This document shows positions 48,116 through 59,679 of a stretch of 64,000 nt of DNA, one piece after another. The position numbers were made by a program, and so were the translations under genes. Each line of letters begins with the position of its first letter. Within the stretch, counting starts at the first letter, position 1. The DNA lies in NCBI GenBank assembly GCA_023101725.1, contig JALJCO010009099.1, positions 248,001 through 312,000 of the forward strand, written 5' to 3'. Source of the stretch: Atherinomorus stipes. Its lineage: Eukaryota; Chordata; Actinopteri; Atheriniformes; Atherinidae. The notes under the pieces are model-generated. The model did not search any database. It was not told the DNA's origin and worked only from the letters and a program-made list of their open reading frames with translations.

Positions 48116-49100
48116 TTAGCTGTATCGTGAATGGATGGCAGGGTATTGAGATGCGTATTAAATCAGTCTCCTTGGTGGGAATTCACATCCCGACTGCACA
48201 CCGCTCTGCTCATTTCCCACTGCTGTGCAGATGCACAGATACAGTTGCAGGAGTCATATCAACTCTGACAGGCCAAGCCAAGGTCCTGGTCTGCACTGAG
48301 GAAAGCACAGCTATGCATTGTGAAGTTTGTCATTTGGGAGGCTGCTGATCTTGCAGATTAAAGAATCATTTTTCCGCATTCTGCATTTTCTGACATTTTG
48401 GTTTTCAGCCCCCTCATGCCGGTGCAATGTATTTTTCTTAACATGCTTATATCAGAAACAATACCTGCTAAAAGTCTTGCATGATCCAGTGGGTGAAAAT
48501 ATCCCCAGGCATGTCAAATCCCCATTAACTGTCAGAAACTAACTGGTGCTGTGCAGCAGGATCTAGGATTTGGAGTTTTTGATGACAGGATTCGAATTTA
48601 ACGAAGCCATATCCTTCCTGTAACAAATGGAGTTTGTTTCTGAGAGCGAAGAAACAAGAATTAAGAGTTTTCAATAGACACACATTCATCAAGGGCATAG
48701 TTTGTTCCTAACTGTGAACATAAGTGCTGCAATGTTTTCACATAGTGATTCTGTCAACTTCTGCATCCGTCCAGAGTTTGATAAAATACAGTATTAGAAC
48801 ATAATCCTCACCAAACACGGACACTTTTATCCATACAACTGCCTCATTGCTGTTCTGTCTCTTCATCAGTGTGCATCCGGGCAGGAATGCCGCCTCTGAT
48901 AGGTCCTTTAGTTTAGGAACTCGTAGATTCTGAGTTCAAATCGGAGATTGTGAAGCCTGCATACCTGAAATAATTCAGAATGATGAAAATATAAACATTC
49001 AATGAAAACCAAACAGAAAAGAAAATAAATTGCTGTGACTTGTGTGCTACACCAGTGGTTTTCAACCTTTTTTTTCTACAAAACAGTACCCCATGTGAAA
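48116..49100. other. No feature recognised
   Basis: Complex sequence without repeat ends. It runs up to the TA that flanks the Tc1 element. Confidence 0.4.
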
Positions 49101-49102
49101 TA

Positions 49103-50272
49103 CAGCAGGGGAAGAAAGTGTTAAACACATCAACTTTTTACCCATAAAATATATTTCTAAAGCCTTCGGGATATCGGTAACAACCCAAACAAAGAACACA
49201 TACAAAGAAATCCTAACATTTATGTTCATTATAAAGTGAAATGACACAGGGAGTAAGTATTGAACACATGAAGAAGTGGAAGGATAAAAAGATATAGAAA
49301 GCCAAGAAAGCAGCTGGAGTCTGTCAGTATTTAGAAAAGTAATTCTGTCCCCTTTCAGAGCAAAGTAATAACAGCTGGTTTAGTCCTGATTGATGCCTTT
49401 AAAAAGGTTTCTCATCACCAAGGTGTCAGACAAGAAGCATTCCATGATGGGTAAAAGCAAAAAAGACCTATGCAGCCTTGTTATTGCAAAACACACTGAA
49501 GGCATTGGTTCCAGGTGCATTTCTAAACTTCTGAAAGTTCCAGTGAGCACCATTGGGGCCATCATCTGGAAGTGGAAAGAACACGGCATCGCCATAAAGT
49601 GGCCACGGCCAGGTGCTCCTCACAAGATTTCAGACAGAGGAGTCAGAACAATAATCAGAAAGGTTCTCCAACAGCCCAGGACCACTCGTGGAGAGCTTCA
49701 GAAAGACCTGGAATCAGCAGGTACAGTTGTTTCAGAGAAAACAAGAAGAAATGCACTCAACCGCCATGGCCTTCATGCATGCAGACCACACAAGACTCCA
49801 TTTCTGAAGAAGAAGCATGTTGATGCTCATTCGAAGTTTGCAACACAACATCTGGACTAACCCATGATATTCTGGAAAACATAGTCTGGTCAGATGAGAA
49901 CAAAACTGAACTCTCTGGATGTCATAAGTCACAACATGTTTGGAAGAGAAAAGGAACCGCACTTGACCCCAAAAACACCATAGCAACAGTGAAGTTTGGA
50001 GGTGGGAACATCATGGTGGGGGCTGTTTTTCAGCATGTGGTACTGGCAGACTTCATATCACTGAAGGAAGAATGAATGGAGAAAAGTACAGATACATTCT
50101 TGACCAGAATTTGCTGCCAGTTGCCGAATATGAAAAGAGGATGGATCTTTCAGCAAGACAACCATCCAAGCACACAACCAAGGAAACACTCAACTGGTTC
50201 AAGAAAAAGAAAATAAAGCTGTTAGAATGGTCCAGTAAGTCACCCCATTTGAATCCAATTGAAAATCTTTTT
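49103..50272 (+). mobile_element. Tc1-like transposon, right end truncated
   Basis: A TA (49101-49102) precedes the terminus CAGCAGGGGAAGAAAGTG. A related inner copy, 'acacagggagtaagtattga', lies about 140 bp further in. This gives the two direct repeats per end (IR/DR) typical of Sleeping Beauty-type Tc1 elements. The transposase region follows at about 49444-50270. Similarity stops abruptly after 'ccaattgaaaatcttttt', so the C-terminus and the right TIR are missing. Confidence 0.85.
49444..50270 (+). pseudogene. Tc1-like transposase pseudogene
   Basis: The likely original start is one of the two Met codons at 49444-49449, followed by G-K-S-K-K. The intact first part holds the paired-like N-terminal DNA-binding domain: 'ISKLLKVPVSTIGAIIWKW' for the first helix-turn-helix, then the GRPR-like 'WPRPGAPHKIS', then 'RGVRTIIRKVLQQPRTTRG' for the second. 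The frame stops at 49858-49860. Downstream pieces in shifted frames include 'IVWSDENKTEL' (first catalytic Asp, about 49882-49914), 'TVKFGGGNIMVG' and 'WIFQQDNHP' (second Asp). A 1-bp loss follows, and 'SPHLNPIENL' carries the last acidic residue (DD34E type). There are several frameshifts and stops, and the end is missing. Confidence 0.88.
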
Positions 50273-51398
50273 CTTGTCAGATTTCTACTACGCTTCTACA
50301 ACAACTCACTATTTGCGTTGTCAAGGTGACAATACTTGACAGTTGATGTCATTTGGCTCATAATGGGTCGGGTCAAACCATGTCAGAATGTAGAAGACGT
50401 GTTTTTTTAGAATAATGAAATAGTTTGAAAGTTTAAATTCAATTTATGAACATTAACATTTATTGAAATCTTTATCAGATAAATTTTATTGAAGGATATT
50501 TTTTCATTTAATAGGTATAAAAAACATACATAGATTTCATATATACCCTGCCTCAAAGTATCTCGAGAGATATGTATACGCCCATTTGAGAAACAGGGTT
50601 CTACACAACATTTAAAAAAGCACTATGTAACTCTGTGACTTAAATAAAAATAGGTTTTAACTTGTTTTGATGTCACAGTTACATTTACAGTATGAGGTGC
50701 ATTGCCAGAGTTGTTGCCCTGTAGCATCCCAAGGCTAAGAAACCGCCCTTGGGTTTCCAGCCTAGTGGCTAAGTTTTGCTGGCAGTACACAGCAGAAACT
50801 GGATATGAGCACACTGAACGTTTTGAGCGAAGCCCAAGAGGACATCACTGGAGGAAGGGAGTAAATGAAGAGAGAGAAAGGAATAAACAAACAAAACCTG
50901 CTGTAAAAAGGCTGCTTTGGATTTCTTCACTTTTGCTTGAATGTCAGAAGATCCTGACATTTTTTGTTTACAAGATTTAGCTGTGCACACAATTAAAAGT
51001 TATTGCATGTGTGACATACTTTAGAAAAGCTGAGGTTTCTGATATTTTAATTGATGCAAAGCTTTTTATGATACAGCGGCCACAGTGGGTAAAATCAATG
51101 CCAATAAACATAGTTTAGACAACTCATCAAGATATAAAGCTACTTTATAATCCACTGATCAATATTTTACCAACAAAAACTGCACAAATAAAATAATGCT
51201 TCTTTATACTACAGATTACAGTTGCAACATTTCCTATAAACCTACAGTTTCCCCCCCATTCCCTTTTTTTCTATGAGTCTGATCTAAACATTCCATTTAA
51301 AAAATCAATCTGACATTTCATTTGAGACTGAAAATGGTTCCATGTTGAGTGAAAATGTGATGAAAAAAGAAACTCTTATCTGACAATTATGATTTAAC
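50273..51398. other. No feature recognised
   Basis: AT-rich. 50610-50640 'tttaaaaaagcactatgtaa' vaguely recalls a TTAA-type terminus, but it is not paired. Opposing frames at 50702-50990 are shadows. Confidence 0.35.
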
Positions 51399-51915
51399 TA
51401 TGTCATAATAATGAGATACTCTCATAATCATGAGATAGTATCTCATCATTAAAACTTTCTTATTTCATAATAATGAGATAGTCTCCTATAATTATAACTT
51501 TGTCTCGTAAAAATGAGATACTACAGTACCTCATATAGATGGTACCTCATACAAATGAGACAGTATAGCATCATCATGAGATACTATCTTGAGGTAGATA
51601 TGAGGTAGGTATCTCATAATAACGACATGCTATCTTATAATTATGACTTTTATTCTCATGATAATGAGACATCCCATTAATACAAGATGCTGCACTATCT
51701 CATAATTGTTAGTTATCTCATAAAAATGAGATACTATCTCTCAATTATGAATTTTGCATCTCATAATAATGAAGTAGTTATGACGTAGTTATCTCTAATA
51801 ATGATTCTATCTTATGATTATGCCTTTGTTAAAAATAATGAGATAGTATCTCATTTTTATGAGATATTGCACTATCTCATAATTATGAGGTAGTTCTGAT
51901 AATAATGAGATAGTA
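51399..51915. repeat. Self-complementary minisatellite built on TATCTCAT / ATGAGATA
   Basis: Over about 515 bp the words 'atgagata' and its inverse 'tatctcat' recur many times at irregular spacing, often as 'tctcataattatgag'-like palindromes. 'gacttt' spacers lie between them. The array can form many alternative hairpins. It has no coding sense. Confidence 0.8.
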
Positions 51916-53483
51916 ATAATTTGTATAGTATACAAATAGGAATTTGTAATAACATTTTTTTAATAACATTTTTTATAACACTGCTTTTTGCAAAAAGTAT
52001 TTATGTATTTTTCCTCAGAACATCCTGGTGATTTGTGTGGAACCACTTCAGGTTAGTAGGTGGTCCCAGGATGAGTTCTGGAAAACATGCAAATTATCAT
52101 AAGAATGCAGACAGAAGTGTCCTGGACCACCTTTGAAAACTTCCTCAGTAATCTGATCTGAATGGAATAAATTCACACCTGTATTTAGTGCTGTCCACTT
52201 GAGATGGGATCACCCAGGATGGGTTGCCATCAACTGGTCTAAGTTGGGTCTTAGACACAGAGTCTGATGCCTGCTGACATGCTGACCAAGGATCCGTGGG
52301 TGAGACACCTGTTTAGGACACACACGAAGAGTCAGTTGTTGTACTTTGTCTCAAAGGAAAAAAAACATCCAAATGCTTCATACCTTCATGGTTTATTAGT
52401 TTGGAAGGACTCACTGAATAACCACTCGCCTCTTTACAGTAATTCAGTTGCAGTTTACATGTTGTTCACGTTGTTAGCTCAATTAGGTCAGATTATATTG
52501 CTGTTACACTCAACATGATACACGTCTTGACATCAGAACAATTAGAAGGTCAAGGCACCTCAAGGTTGAAATGGCTAAACAGAAAGAAATTAAATGTTGT
52601 TGTGTTTGTCAGATTAACAGCGTTGTCTTGTTACTTCTCCACCCCCAAAAATCTGATCTTTTTTTTTTATATATAAAAAAACTAGCTTGAAAAAATTGTG
52701 AAAGAACAGCTTGTGCAATCTAGCAGGATTTTGTCTGCTAATAGTTTCAACTTTCTGTATAAAATGCTAATTTTCACATTTGTTCTCAAACAGATGCATG
52801 AAAGGTTTTCTAGAAGAAAAAGCCCAGATACAGGCCAAGGTGCACCTGCACCGGGGCCGCTGTTTGAACAAAGTTTGGGCAATTTTTTTTTGTTAAAAGG
52901 TTTGCCAAAAGTAAAAAAAAAAAAAAAGTGGAAAAACAACATGAAAGACATAATAATTACCTTAAAAATCTGTAAAAAAAAATCTCCAAAACATAACAAA
53001 CAAGCCAGATGTGACTACAGTAACGAATTAGCAGAGGTGTAAAATCACATCAGAGACACAATAAAAACATGAAGATATGAAAAATAATTACAGAGAAAAC
53101 AAATACAACTACTAAGTGATTTCACATGGTTACATAAACATGCAGAAAGGCTACACAGAGATTTAGAATATTAAAGAAAATATACAGATAATGACAAAAA
53201 CATAAGAAGAGACAATAAAAAGGTGCAAAGCAACAACAAGATGAAAAATTACATCAAACAACTATAAAGAGATTAGATATGACAAAGTGGCTACATTTTA
53301 GATATATTTTGGATACAAACAAAAATAATTAGTCAAATAGGGATAGATAATCATTTTGTAATTGTTATTTAAGAAATCTAATGGTTTGTAACAGTTCATT
53401 TCAATCAAAAGGTCAAGCTTAAGGTCAAGGTTTCTTTATGGGTAAACTTGTTTTGCAGGAAAAATAACAGCATTGGCATTTCA
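51916..53483. other. No gene; possible repeat at 52020-52260
   Basis: 52020-52260 ('agaacatcctggtgattt' … 'gggatcacccaggatg') has a weak inverted relation at its ends and may be a repeat. A-runs lie at 52913-52927. A frame at 52698-53042 is motif-free. Confidence 0.3.
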
Positions 53484-53487
53484 TTAA

Positions 53488-54028
53488 AGGTACATTATGT
53501 AAAAAATCAAAGGTCAGTCGCAGAAAAATGTGATATATAATTCAAAACTGTTTGTCTATTGATGTGTAATCACTGCACTAGAATAGCTGTTATATGTTTA
53601 TTTTCTTAGAATGAATCATTTATATCTACTTGCTGGGCGGTGCACATATGGAAGCTGCCATATTTTTTCCACCTTTTTTTCACTATGGTGTCCTTGAATG
53701 GACAAAACAATGCATGTGAAGTGAGAACCCTGTGAACTTTAAAACTACTGTACCAGCTTTGTTTAATGGGAGTTAGAGACTGTTTGGAATCAGTAATGCC
53801 TTACAAGACGTTAAAAATAGTTCCTCACTGTCCAGTCGAAACTACACCTGAGACCACTGGATCCACTCACAGATGAGAACATCCTTCTGTCTGGGAGAAT
53901 TTTGGCCACTAACAGCCACCATACATTCACTACAGTGCTTAGAATATGAATTCATCTGAAAGAAAACATCTTTTCTTGCAATACCCATCTTGACCACTAG
54001 ATGTCAGTAAATCTTACATACTGTACCT
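53488..54028. mobile_element. TTAA-class MITE, family A copy 2
   Basis: Flanked by TTAA (53484-53487 and 54029-54032). Ends are AGGTACATTATGTAA and TTACATACTGTACCT. It is collinear with 35016-35545 over the whole length, including 'cactgcactagaa', 'tggccactaacagccacca' and 'taccatctagatg'-type 3' words ('gaccactagatgtcag'). Confidence 0.88.
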
Positions 54029-54032
54029 TTAA

Positions 54033-55457
54033 AAAAATAATAAATAAAAACCTGAATCTACAATAAACAGCAAACAGACAGGCAAAATATATACTTGGTC
54101 AGGTTAGAAAAAAGACAGCAGTAAATACTTAATGTAAAATCCCTCTATGTTCCACCATCGCAGCGTGGAAATACAGAGAAAAAAGACAAGATAAATAGAT
54201 CAACCAAAAAAAAAAAAAAAAAAGACTGAATAAGAAAATGAAATTTAAAAAGGGTATAACTGTCTTGTTTTAACCAGGACTTTGTAGTAATGGACTATCA
54301 CCATCAGGCAGCATCATCTTAGCAAGCTGCTTATCAAATCCCAGCAACAGCAACATAAACATGCTTCACTGTTGTTAAGCTCAGCGACAAAATGTGTGGT
54401 GCTGTGAGATTTCATGTTAGAAATATATTAAGCATCAGAGCCAAAAGACAACAATCATCAAAAAGTTCTGTGTGGAGCTCCTTCAAGAGAGTAAATGAAA
54501 ATGAGCTGCCAATGGCAGCTTTGTCACCAGATGAAGTACATTCAATAAGCAAACAGTGGAAGACATCCCAAAAATGACAGCAAAAGACCAACATCATCAC
54601 TTTCATTGAAGTATTGCAAAGTTCGATGGAAATTTTTCATCCTGAGTTTACAGTCCTGTCAAGAAAATGCATCTGCACAAGACTGTAAAAGCTGCATGAT
54701 GATGCTGTCAGTGAGTTGTGCACTTAGCAACTGCTGAAAAGCTGTGTTTGACTACAGATTCATGGACAGAGCTCATGATGGAGTCGTACGTAACTGTCAA
54801 ATGTCGCTACATACTCAACTGGACACTTGCAGAGCTGTTCTGCAGACAGAAAACCATGACAGAATACTGCTGAAGACCTTGTGATTATGTTTTCCACAAC
54901 TATTGAACACTGAGGACTAAATGATAGAAGGATCAACATGTGTTAGCAACATGGTGTAATTAAACTCTGAGCACCTGCTGGGGTAGAGCTGAATGCTTGG
55001 CATGCCCATTCCTCACATCTTTCATGTCAAATCAAAACAAATACACAGCAAATGACAACAAAGACAAAAACACCTGCAAAGAGATGAGAAATTACAAAGA
55101 CGAGTAAAACAGGGAGTCCAGAGATCTGGAAGGCTCTGGATCAGCAGATTAATTGGTCACGTGCAGGTAAAGGTGTCAAGATGGGGTATAAAAATCTTTA
55201 CAAGTAAAGATGAGTTATAACTCATCACTATTTACAAACACCATCACAGAATCTTAAATAAATTTCCACTGACCATTTCTCAGTGTCAGATCTGATGGAG
55301 AATTGACTTTAAACATTTACATTGCAAAATGCTGTAAACGATCCACAGCAAGTTGAAGAAATCTCAGTGAGTAAAGGAAAGGCCAAAGATGGAATGGAGG
55401 ATTATGACTTATGAGCCTTGAGTCAACACTGCGTGAGAACCCCTCATGCTGCCATGA
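54033..55457. other. No feature recognised
   Basis: A-runs at 54034-54050 and 54207-54223. A frame at 54392-54577 has no motif. The nearby text may be a decayed transposon, but no landmark was recognised. Confidence 0.35.
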
Positions 55458-55680
55458 TTGATAGAGCTGCAGGGGCTCAACTCTCCTTTGGAAAACTATT
55501 TACTCTCGCAGTCAAGAAATCATCCCGAAAGGAAATTTTTACTGTATCATACAAAGATGAAGGCAGATGTCATGAGATCTCAGTTCAAATGGACTGAAGG
55601 ACACCAGGTTGATGTTCTGTCGTCAGATGAGTCCATGTTTCAGCTGTTTTTAGGAAATATGGACATTGGGTTCTACAAGT
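55458..55680 (+). pseudogene. Tc1-like transposase fragment (first catalytic Asp region)
   Basis: A 74-residue frame includes 'FKWTEGHQVDVLSSDESMFQ', corresponding to the W-x-x-V-L-W-S-D-E-S-x-F-Q block, with the usual tryptophan changed to serine. 'LFLGN' follows. The preceding 'KMKADVMRSQ' fits the K-x-R-x-x-R segment. The flanks are too decayed to define termini. It is a different lineage from the 49103 and 56742 elements. Confidence 0.5.
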
Positions 55681-56359
55681 GAAGGTTTCCAGCGTGACTC
55701 CAAAGACACAGAGTAGTTGTTGCTACACTCAGAGGTGATTCTGGGATTAGAGGTTTAGAGCTGCCCAGCCAGGCAAGATAAATGTCGTTGTTTTGTACAG
55801 TTTCACTCAATTTCATTCCCACATTTGTGAAAGATCAGCAAAACACCATTCAGGAAAGTGACTGATTATCAAGAGAGAAGCTGTGATAGAAGCTGATTGC
55901 CAGCATATTGGTGCCTTGTTCCAATGACGAACCAGATCCACCAAAACCCACTTTTCTGATCATTTCCAAGCCTCAGATTTTAGTTTTTATCACCCAGCAT
56001 CCATAAAGAAAATTATTACTGCTGCTATTTAAAAATCCCAATTCAGCTTTATCTGGATGAGAGAAGCTTATTTTGAGCATACAGATGTTGTGTCAAAGTG
56101 GTGAATCAGATCCATCACAACCCCATTTATCCTCCTTATTATGGAGATTCTGGCAGTTTTCCAAATTCACATTTAGAATATTTATCATAAAAACAAAGTA
56201 AGGCTATTACTACTGCTATGTAAAGTATGTGAGGTAGGCAGGATCAAAACATTTTTAAGGGGTAGGGGTTGCTGTATTTTGTTATGAAAATATTGCATTT
56301 TAACAAAGTACAGCATGTTTTTTTTAATACTTTTCAACTTTTAAAAAAAGCACATACAG

Positions 56360-56360
<1 letters not shown>
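55681..56360. other. No feature recognised
   Basis: It may contain more of the decayed Tc1 at its left edge. Nothing else was seen. Confidence 0.35.
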
Positions 56361-56395
<35 letters not shown>

Positions 56396-56430
56396 GCATA
56401 TGTACTGTATATATATATACACACACATAT
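56361..56430. repeat. (TA)n / (CA)n microsatellite
   Basis: TA array interrupted by 'catatgcatatgtactg', ending in (AC)4. Confidence 0.95.
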
Positions 56431-56926
56431 TGATCGCATAGTTATGCGCGAGGCTAAATCCAGCTGGATAAAAACTGATCCAAATCCATCACACAAGTAA
56501 ATTCAAATTTCAAAAAGTGAACAGTTGTGATGTGTAATAATGATTCTCCCTTCACTTGTCCTTTATGGTTTGATGCTGCTTGTTTTCGTGGTGTTTGTGA
56601 AATTATTTGATTTTGTTCCCATGTTTCAATGTTTTATTTTTTTACCCTCCAGGAAAACAAATTTCCCCCAGTGCTCAATCAAAGTAAAGTTGAAGGTTGA
56701 AAGATTTTTTTTTTCTTTAAAAATACTGTCTTATGAATATTCACTTACCGGCCACTTTATTAGGTACACCTGTCCAACTACTCATAAATGCAAAATTCTA
56801 CTTAGCCAACCACATGGCAGCAACTCAATGCATTTAGGCATGTAGACATGGTCAAGACGATCTGCTGCAGTTCAAACCGAAGATCAGAATGGGGAGAAAG
56901 GTGATTTAAGTGACTTTGAATGTGCC

Positions 56927-57199
56927 ATGGTTGTTGGTGCCAGACGGGCTGGTCTGAGTATTTCAGAAACTGCTGATCTACTGGGATTTTCCCGCACAAC
57001 CATCTCTGGGGTTTACAGAGAATGGTCCAAAAAAGAGAAAATATCCAGTGAGCAGCAGTTCTGTGGGCGCAAATGCCTTGTTGATACCAGAGGTCAATGG
57101 AGAATGGCCAGACTGGTTCGAGTTGATAGAAAGGCAACTGGTGTGGGAGAGATTTTCTTGGCCCACTTTGGGCCTCTTAGTACCAACGTGGGGGTTTAA
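56927..57199 (+). pseudogene. Tc1-like transposase, N-terminal DNA-binding part
   Basis: A 90-residue frame has 'MVVGARRAGLSISETADLLG' and 'FSRTTISGVYREWSKK', the first helix-turn-helix of the paired-like domain, followed by 'RGQWRMARLVRVDRKAT' from the second. The family's start lies about 40 bp upstream ('atggggagaaagg', 56889), where a 1-bp loss shifts the frame. After 'RKAT' the frame crosses the deletion junction. Confidence 0.85.
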
Positions 57200-57323
57200 C
57201 AACTACAGCCTACCCGAGATTTGTTGCTGACCATGTCCATCCCATAGTGAAGCATCTTCTGGTGGCTACTTCCAACAGGATAACACGGCATTTCATAAAG
57301 CGTGAATCATCTCAGACTGGTTT

Positions 57324-57530
57324 TTGGAACATGACGATGAGTTCACTGTACTCCAACGGCCTCCACAGTCACCAGATCTCAATCCAACAGAGCAGCTTTG
57401 GGATGTGGTGCAACGGGAGATTCTCATCATGGATGTGCAGCCGACAAATCTGCAGCAACTCGTGATGCTGTCATGTCAATATGGAGCAAAATCTCTGAGG
57501 AATGTTTCCAGTACCTTGTTGAATCGATAA
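57324..57530 (+). pseudogene. Tc1-like transposase, C-terminal part
   Basis: A 68-residue frame includes 'PPQSPDLNPTEQLWDVVQRE', the block with the final catalytic glutamate (in relatives N-P-I-E-H-L-W-D). 'DVQPTNLQQL' follows. A frameshift lies just downstream at 'cagcaactcgtgatgctgtc'. The second Asp region ('ggctacttccaacaggataa', 57267-57286) is in another frame. Confidence 0.85.
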
Positions 57531-57799
57531 GGATTTAGGCAGTTCTGAAGGCAAAAGCGGTCCAACCCGGTACTACAGTAGTAATGTGTACCTATAAAAT
57601 GGCCGGTGAGTGTACTTTAACATGGAACATGGAACAATGGAACGTCATGATGAGGATATTGGGCTGCTGAGCCTCTGCTCTCTTGTATTTAGCCAAAATG
57701 GAGTTTTTCTTGCAAAGCTGCAGCAATTTCATCGTTAGTTCACAAAAAATTGCGGAAATGTAATTAAAAGGAAGGGTTATGTAACATATGGGTAAATAT

Positions 57800-57970
57800 G
57801 CCTCTCAACTTGTTTTGAATGTTTTGCTGGCATCACTTTATAGATTTGTTTATAATTTATAAATAAAGTTGTTCAAAGAATAAAGTGAAAATAACATCTT
57901 TGTATGTGGAATAAAGAAATTGCAGATCATTTAGAGAATTTCCTAACTTTTCTGGAAATGGTGTTTATAT
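57800..57970 (+). mobile_element. 3' end of a decayed DNA transposon
   Basis: 'gttttgctggcatca', 'ttgcagatcattt' and 'cctaacttttctggaaatgg' follow the order of the 3' end of a frequent fish DNA transposon ('…caacttttttggaattgggg'). It is probably the same family as 2870-3130. Confidence 0.45.
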
Positions 57971-59224
57971 AAATGACTACAAAAACATGTGGAATGACAC
58001 CAAAATATGCTAAACAACCACACCACAAGGCATTTGATATGACAGCAAAGGGAAAGGAGAGACTTGGAGATTAAAGCCAATGCAAAGAGAAACAAAAAGG
58101 AGAAATCAACAAATGCAAATTTAGTTTGAAGGCGTGCAGATGAGAAAGAGATGTGATGCAGCTACAAAGATGCTGAGCAAAAAAAGAAAACCCGTACAGC
58201 TGCAGCATTCTTCTCACTCACTGCTCATTAATTAAGACTTTAATGGCGAAAAAAAAAAAGTCATAAAATGTGTTTGTTGTGCAGTTTCACAGAAAGCATG
58301 AAAACATTCTTTTATTTCTGCTCCAGCTCACCTCAGTTTTCCAAATAAGAATTATTTATGTAAATGTCCTCTTTCTGCCATTCTGACAAATGGCAAAAAG
58401 CCATCACTTTTGCAGCTTAATGAGCCTTATATATTCCAAGTCTTAAAGAAAACTTCACAATTCTCTAAGCCCACCTAAGCAGAACAATGAAATGCCACCC
58501 ATGCAGCCACATTCATTCAGAACACTGTGTATTAAGCAGTCCTGCACTAAGAGGAAAAACAGTAACACGCTTTCAGCAGTTCTGAAATTGTTTCTATAAA
58601 TGCAAATTTTTTTTGGCAACTAGTGAGCAGAAAGTCTGTCCCTAAAACATGGCAGACACATAGCTAGCAGAAGGGCCAGGATGTAATTGCAGCTCTGCAC
58701 TGGAAAGCTGTGCAGTCAGGAGCAGAGTCTTAATTCCACAAGGCGCTGGCCTTGCAGCATTTCCCTCCCTGATTGATACTGCTATTGGACCGCTCTGGTT
58801 AGCCAGTGGAAACCACCATAAATTCCAGGCCCACTTTATCGTTAAGCTTAGCAGCCTGGGAAATAAAATCAGCTGTGTCCAATTTTGGAAAAGGCTGCAT
58901 AACACCATAAATAACAATTTACAGCGCGTGATAAATGAACAAAGATGGAATTAAAAAAAAAAGAAGAAATATTACTTAACTGTTTTTATGGATATGTGAT
59001 TTTTTGAGCACCAACCAGCTTTTACTCAGTCTGCCATTGTGATATAATAATTAAACTTGTATTGATTGCACATTATTGAGGTTGTTTACTTTTGTTGTGT
59101 GCACATAAAGTCAGCATGTAAGCACGGCCTTAGGTCTGTCACATGCCAAAGGACCCATCACAGAGAGATGACTAATGACCCAGCTTTTGTGCAATGTTTC
59201 TCCTCCTGTATATGTAACCCCTCT

Positions 59225-59226
<2 letters not shown>
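57971..59226. other. No gene; 58380-58950 is a conserved non-coding element candidate
   Basis: 58380-58950 is a 570-bp repeat-free stretch. It includes 'gcagcttaatgagcctta', 'aactagtgagcagaaagtc', 'gattgatactgctattgg' and 'ttatcgttaagcttagcagc'. The texture resembles conserved vertebrate enhancers. I cannot test conservation. Confidence 0.3.

Positions 59227-59262
<36 letters not shown>
59227..59262. repeat. (TA)18 microsatellite
   Basis: Uninterrupted TA array up to the boundary of the retroposon-like tail. Confidence 0.95.
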
Positions 59263-59266
<4 letters not shown>

Positions 59267-59365
59267 AGGGTGTACCCCACCTCTCGCGTGATAATACAGT
59301 AGCTGGGATAGGCTCCAGCAACCCCCGCGAACCTGAACTGGATAAGCGGTACAGAAAATGACTGA

Positions 59366-59368
<3 letters not shown>
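59263..59368 (+). repeat. Teleost retroposon-tail sequence (TCCAGGGTGTACCCC…)
   Basis: 'ccagggtgtaccccacctct', 'gctgggataggctccagc' and 'ggataagcggtacagaaaat' match a 3' tail seen repeatedly in fish genomes. It usually ends in (GGAT)n. Here the tail is (GACT)-like and passes into TA repeats. The parent element class is uncertain to me. Confidence 0.65.

Positions 59369-59460
<92 letters not shown>
59369..59460. repeat. (TA)~45 microsatellite
   Basis: About 90 bp of pure TA, then 'cacac'. Minus-strand frames through both arrays (59111-59539 and two others) are poly-(Ile-Tyr) artefacts. Confidence 0.95.
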
Positions 59461-59464
<4 letters not shown>

Positions 59465-59679
59465 TCCCCCCATCCCCCTTTCCTCCGACCACTTACCCAC
59501 ATCTCCTCCCTCTTCCAGCCTAATTCCTCCCTCCCACATTTCCTCTTTGCCCCCTCATTTGCCCCCTTCCTGAATTCTTATTTTTTTACATGTTTGTCAT
59601 ACTTATATGTTTCAGATCATCAAACAAATTTGAATATTAGACAAGGATAATACAAGTAAACACAAATTGCAGTTTTTAA

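Larger units (their letters stand above)
56742..57612 (+). mobile_element. Tc1-like transposon with both termini, internally deleted
   Basis: Left 'cacttaccggccactttatt' and right 'ataaaatggccggtgagtg' are inverted termini of a very common fish Tc1 family. A TA follows on the right (57613-57614). The transposase is split: an N-terminal part (56886-57199) joins directly to the catalytic-end part (57140-57535). About 430 bp, which would hold the first catalytic Asp, are missing at 'aaggcaac|tggtgtgggag' (about 57133-57142). Fragments of what looks like the same family are at 24012-24180 and 29758-29858. Confidence 0.9.

Noticed and set aside
51399..51915. CRISPR-like array
   Set aside because: Repeats are short, irregular and in both orientations with no uniform spacers; the context is a fish genome.
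57110..57135. Possible tRNA T-loop ('ggttcgagttgatag')
   Set aside because: Belongs to the Tc1 transposase coding sequence; no cloverleaf partners nearby.
59111..59539. Three overlapping minus-strand frames of 106-142 codons
   Set aside because: They are translations of (TA)n giving Ile-Tyr repeats, joined by the retroposon tail.
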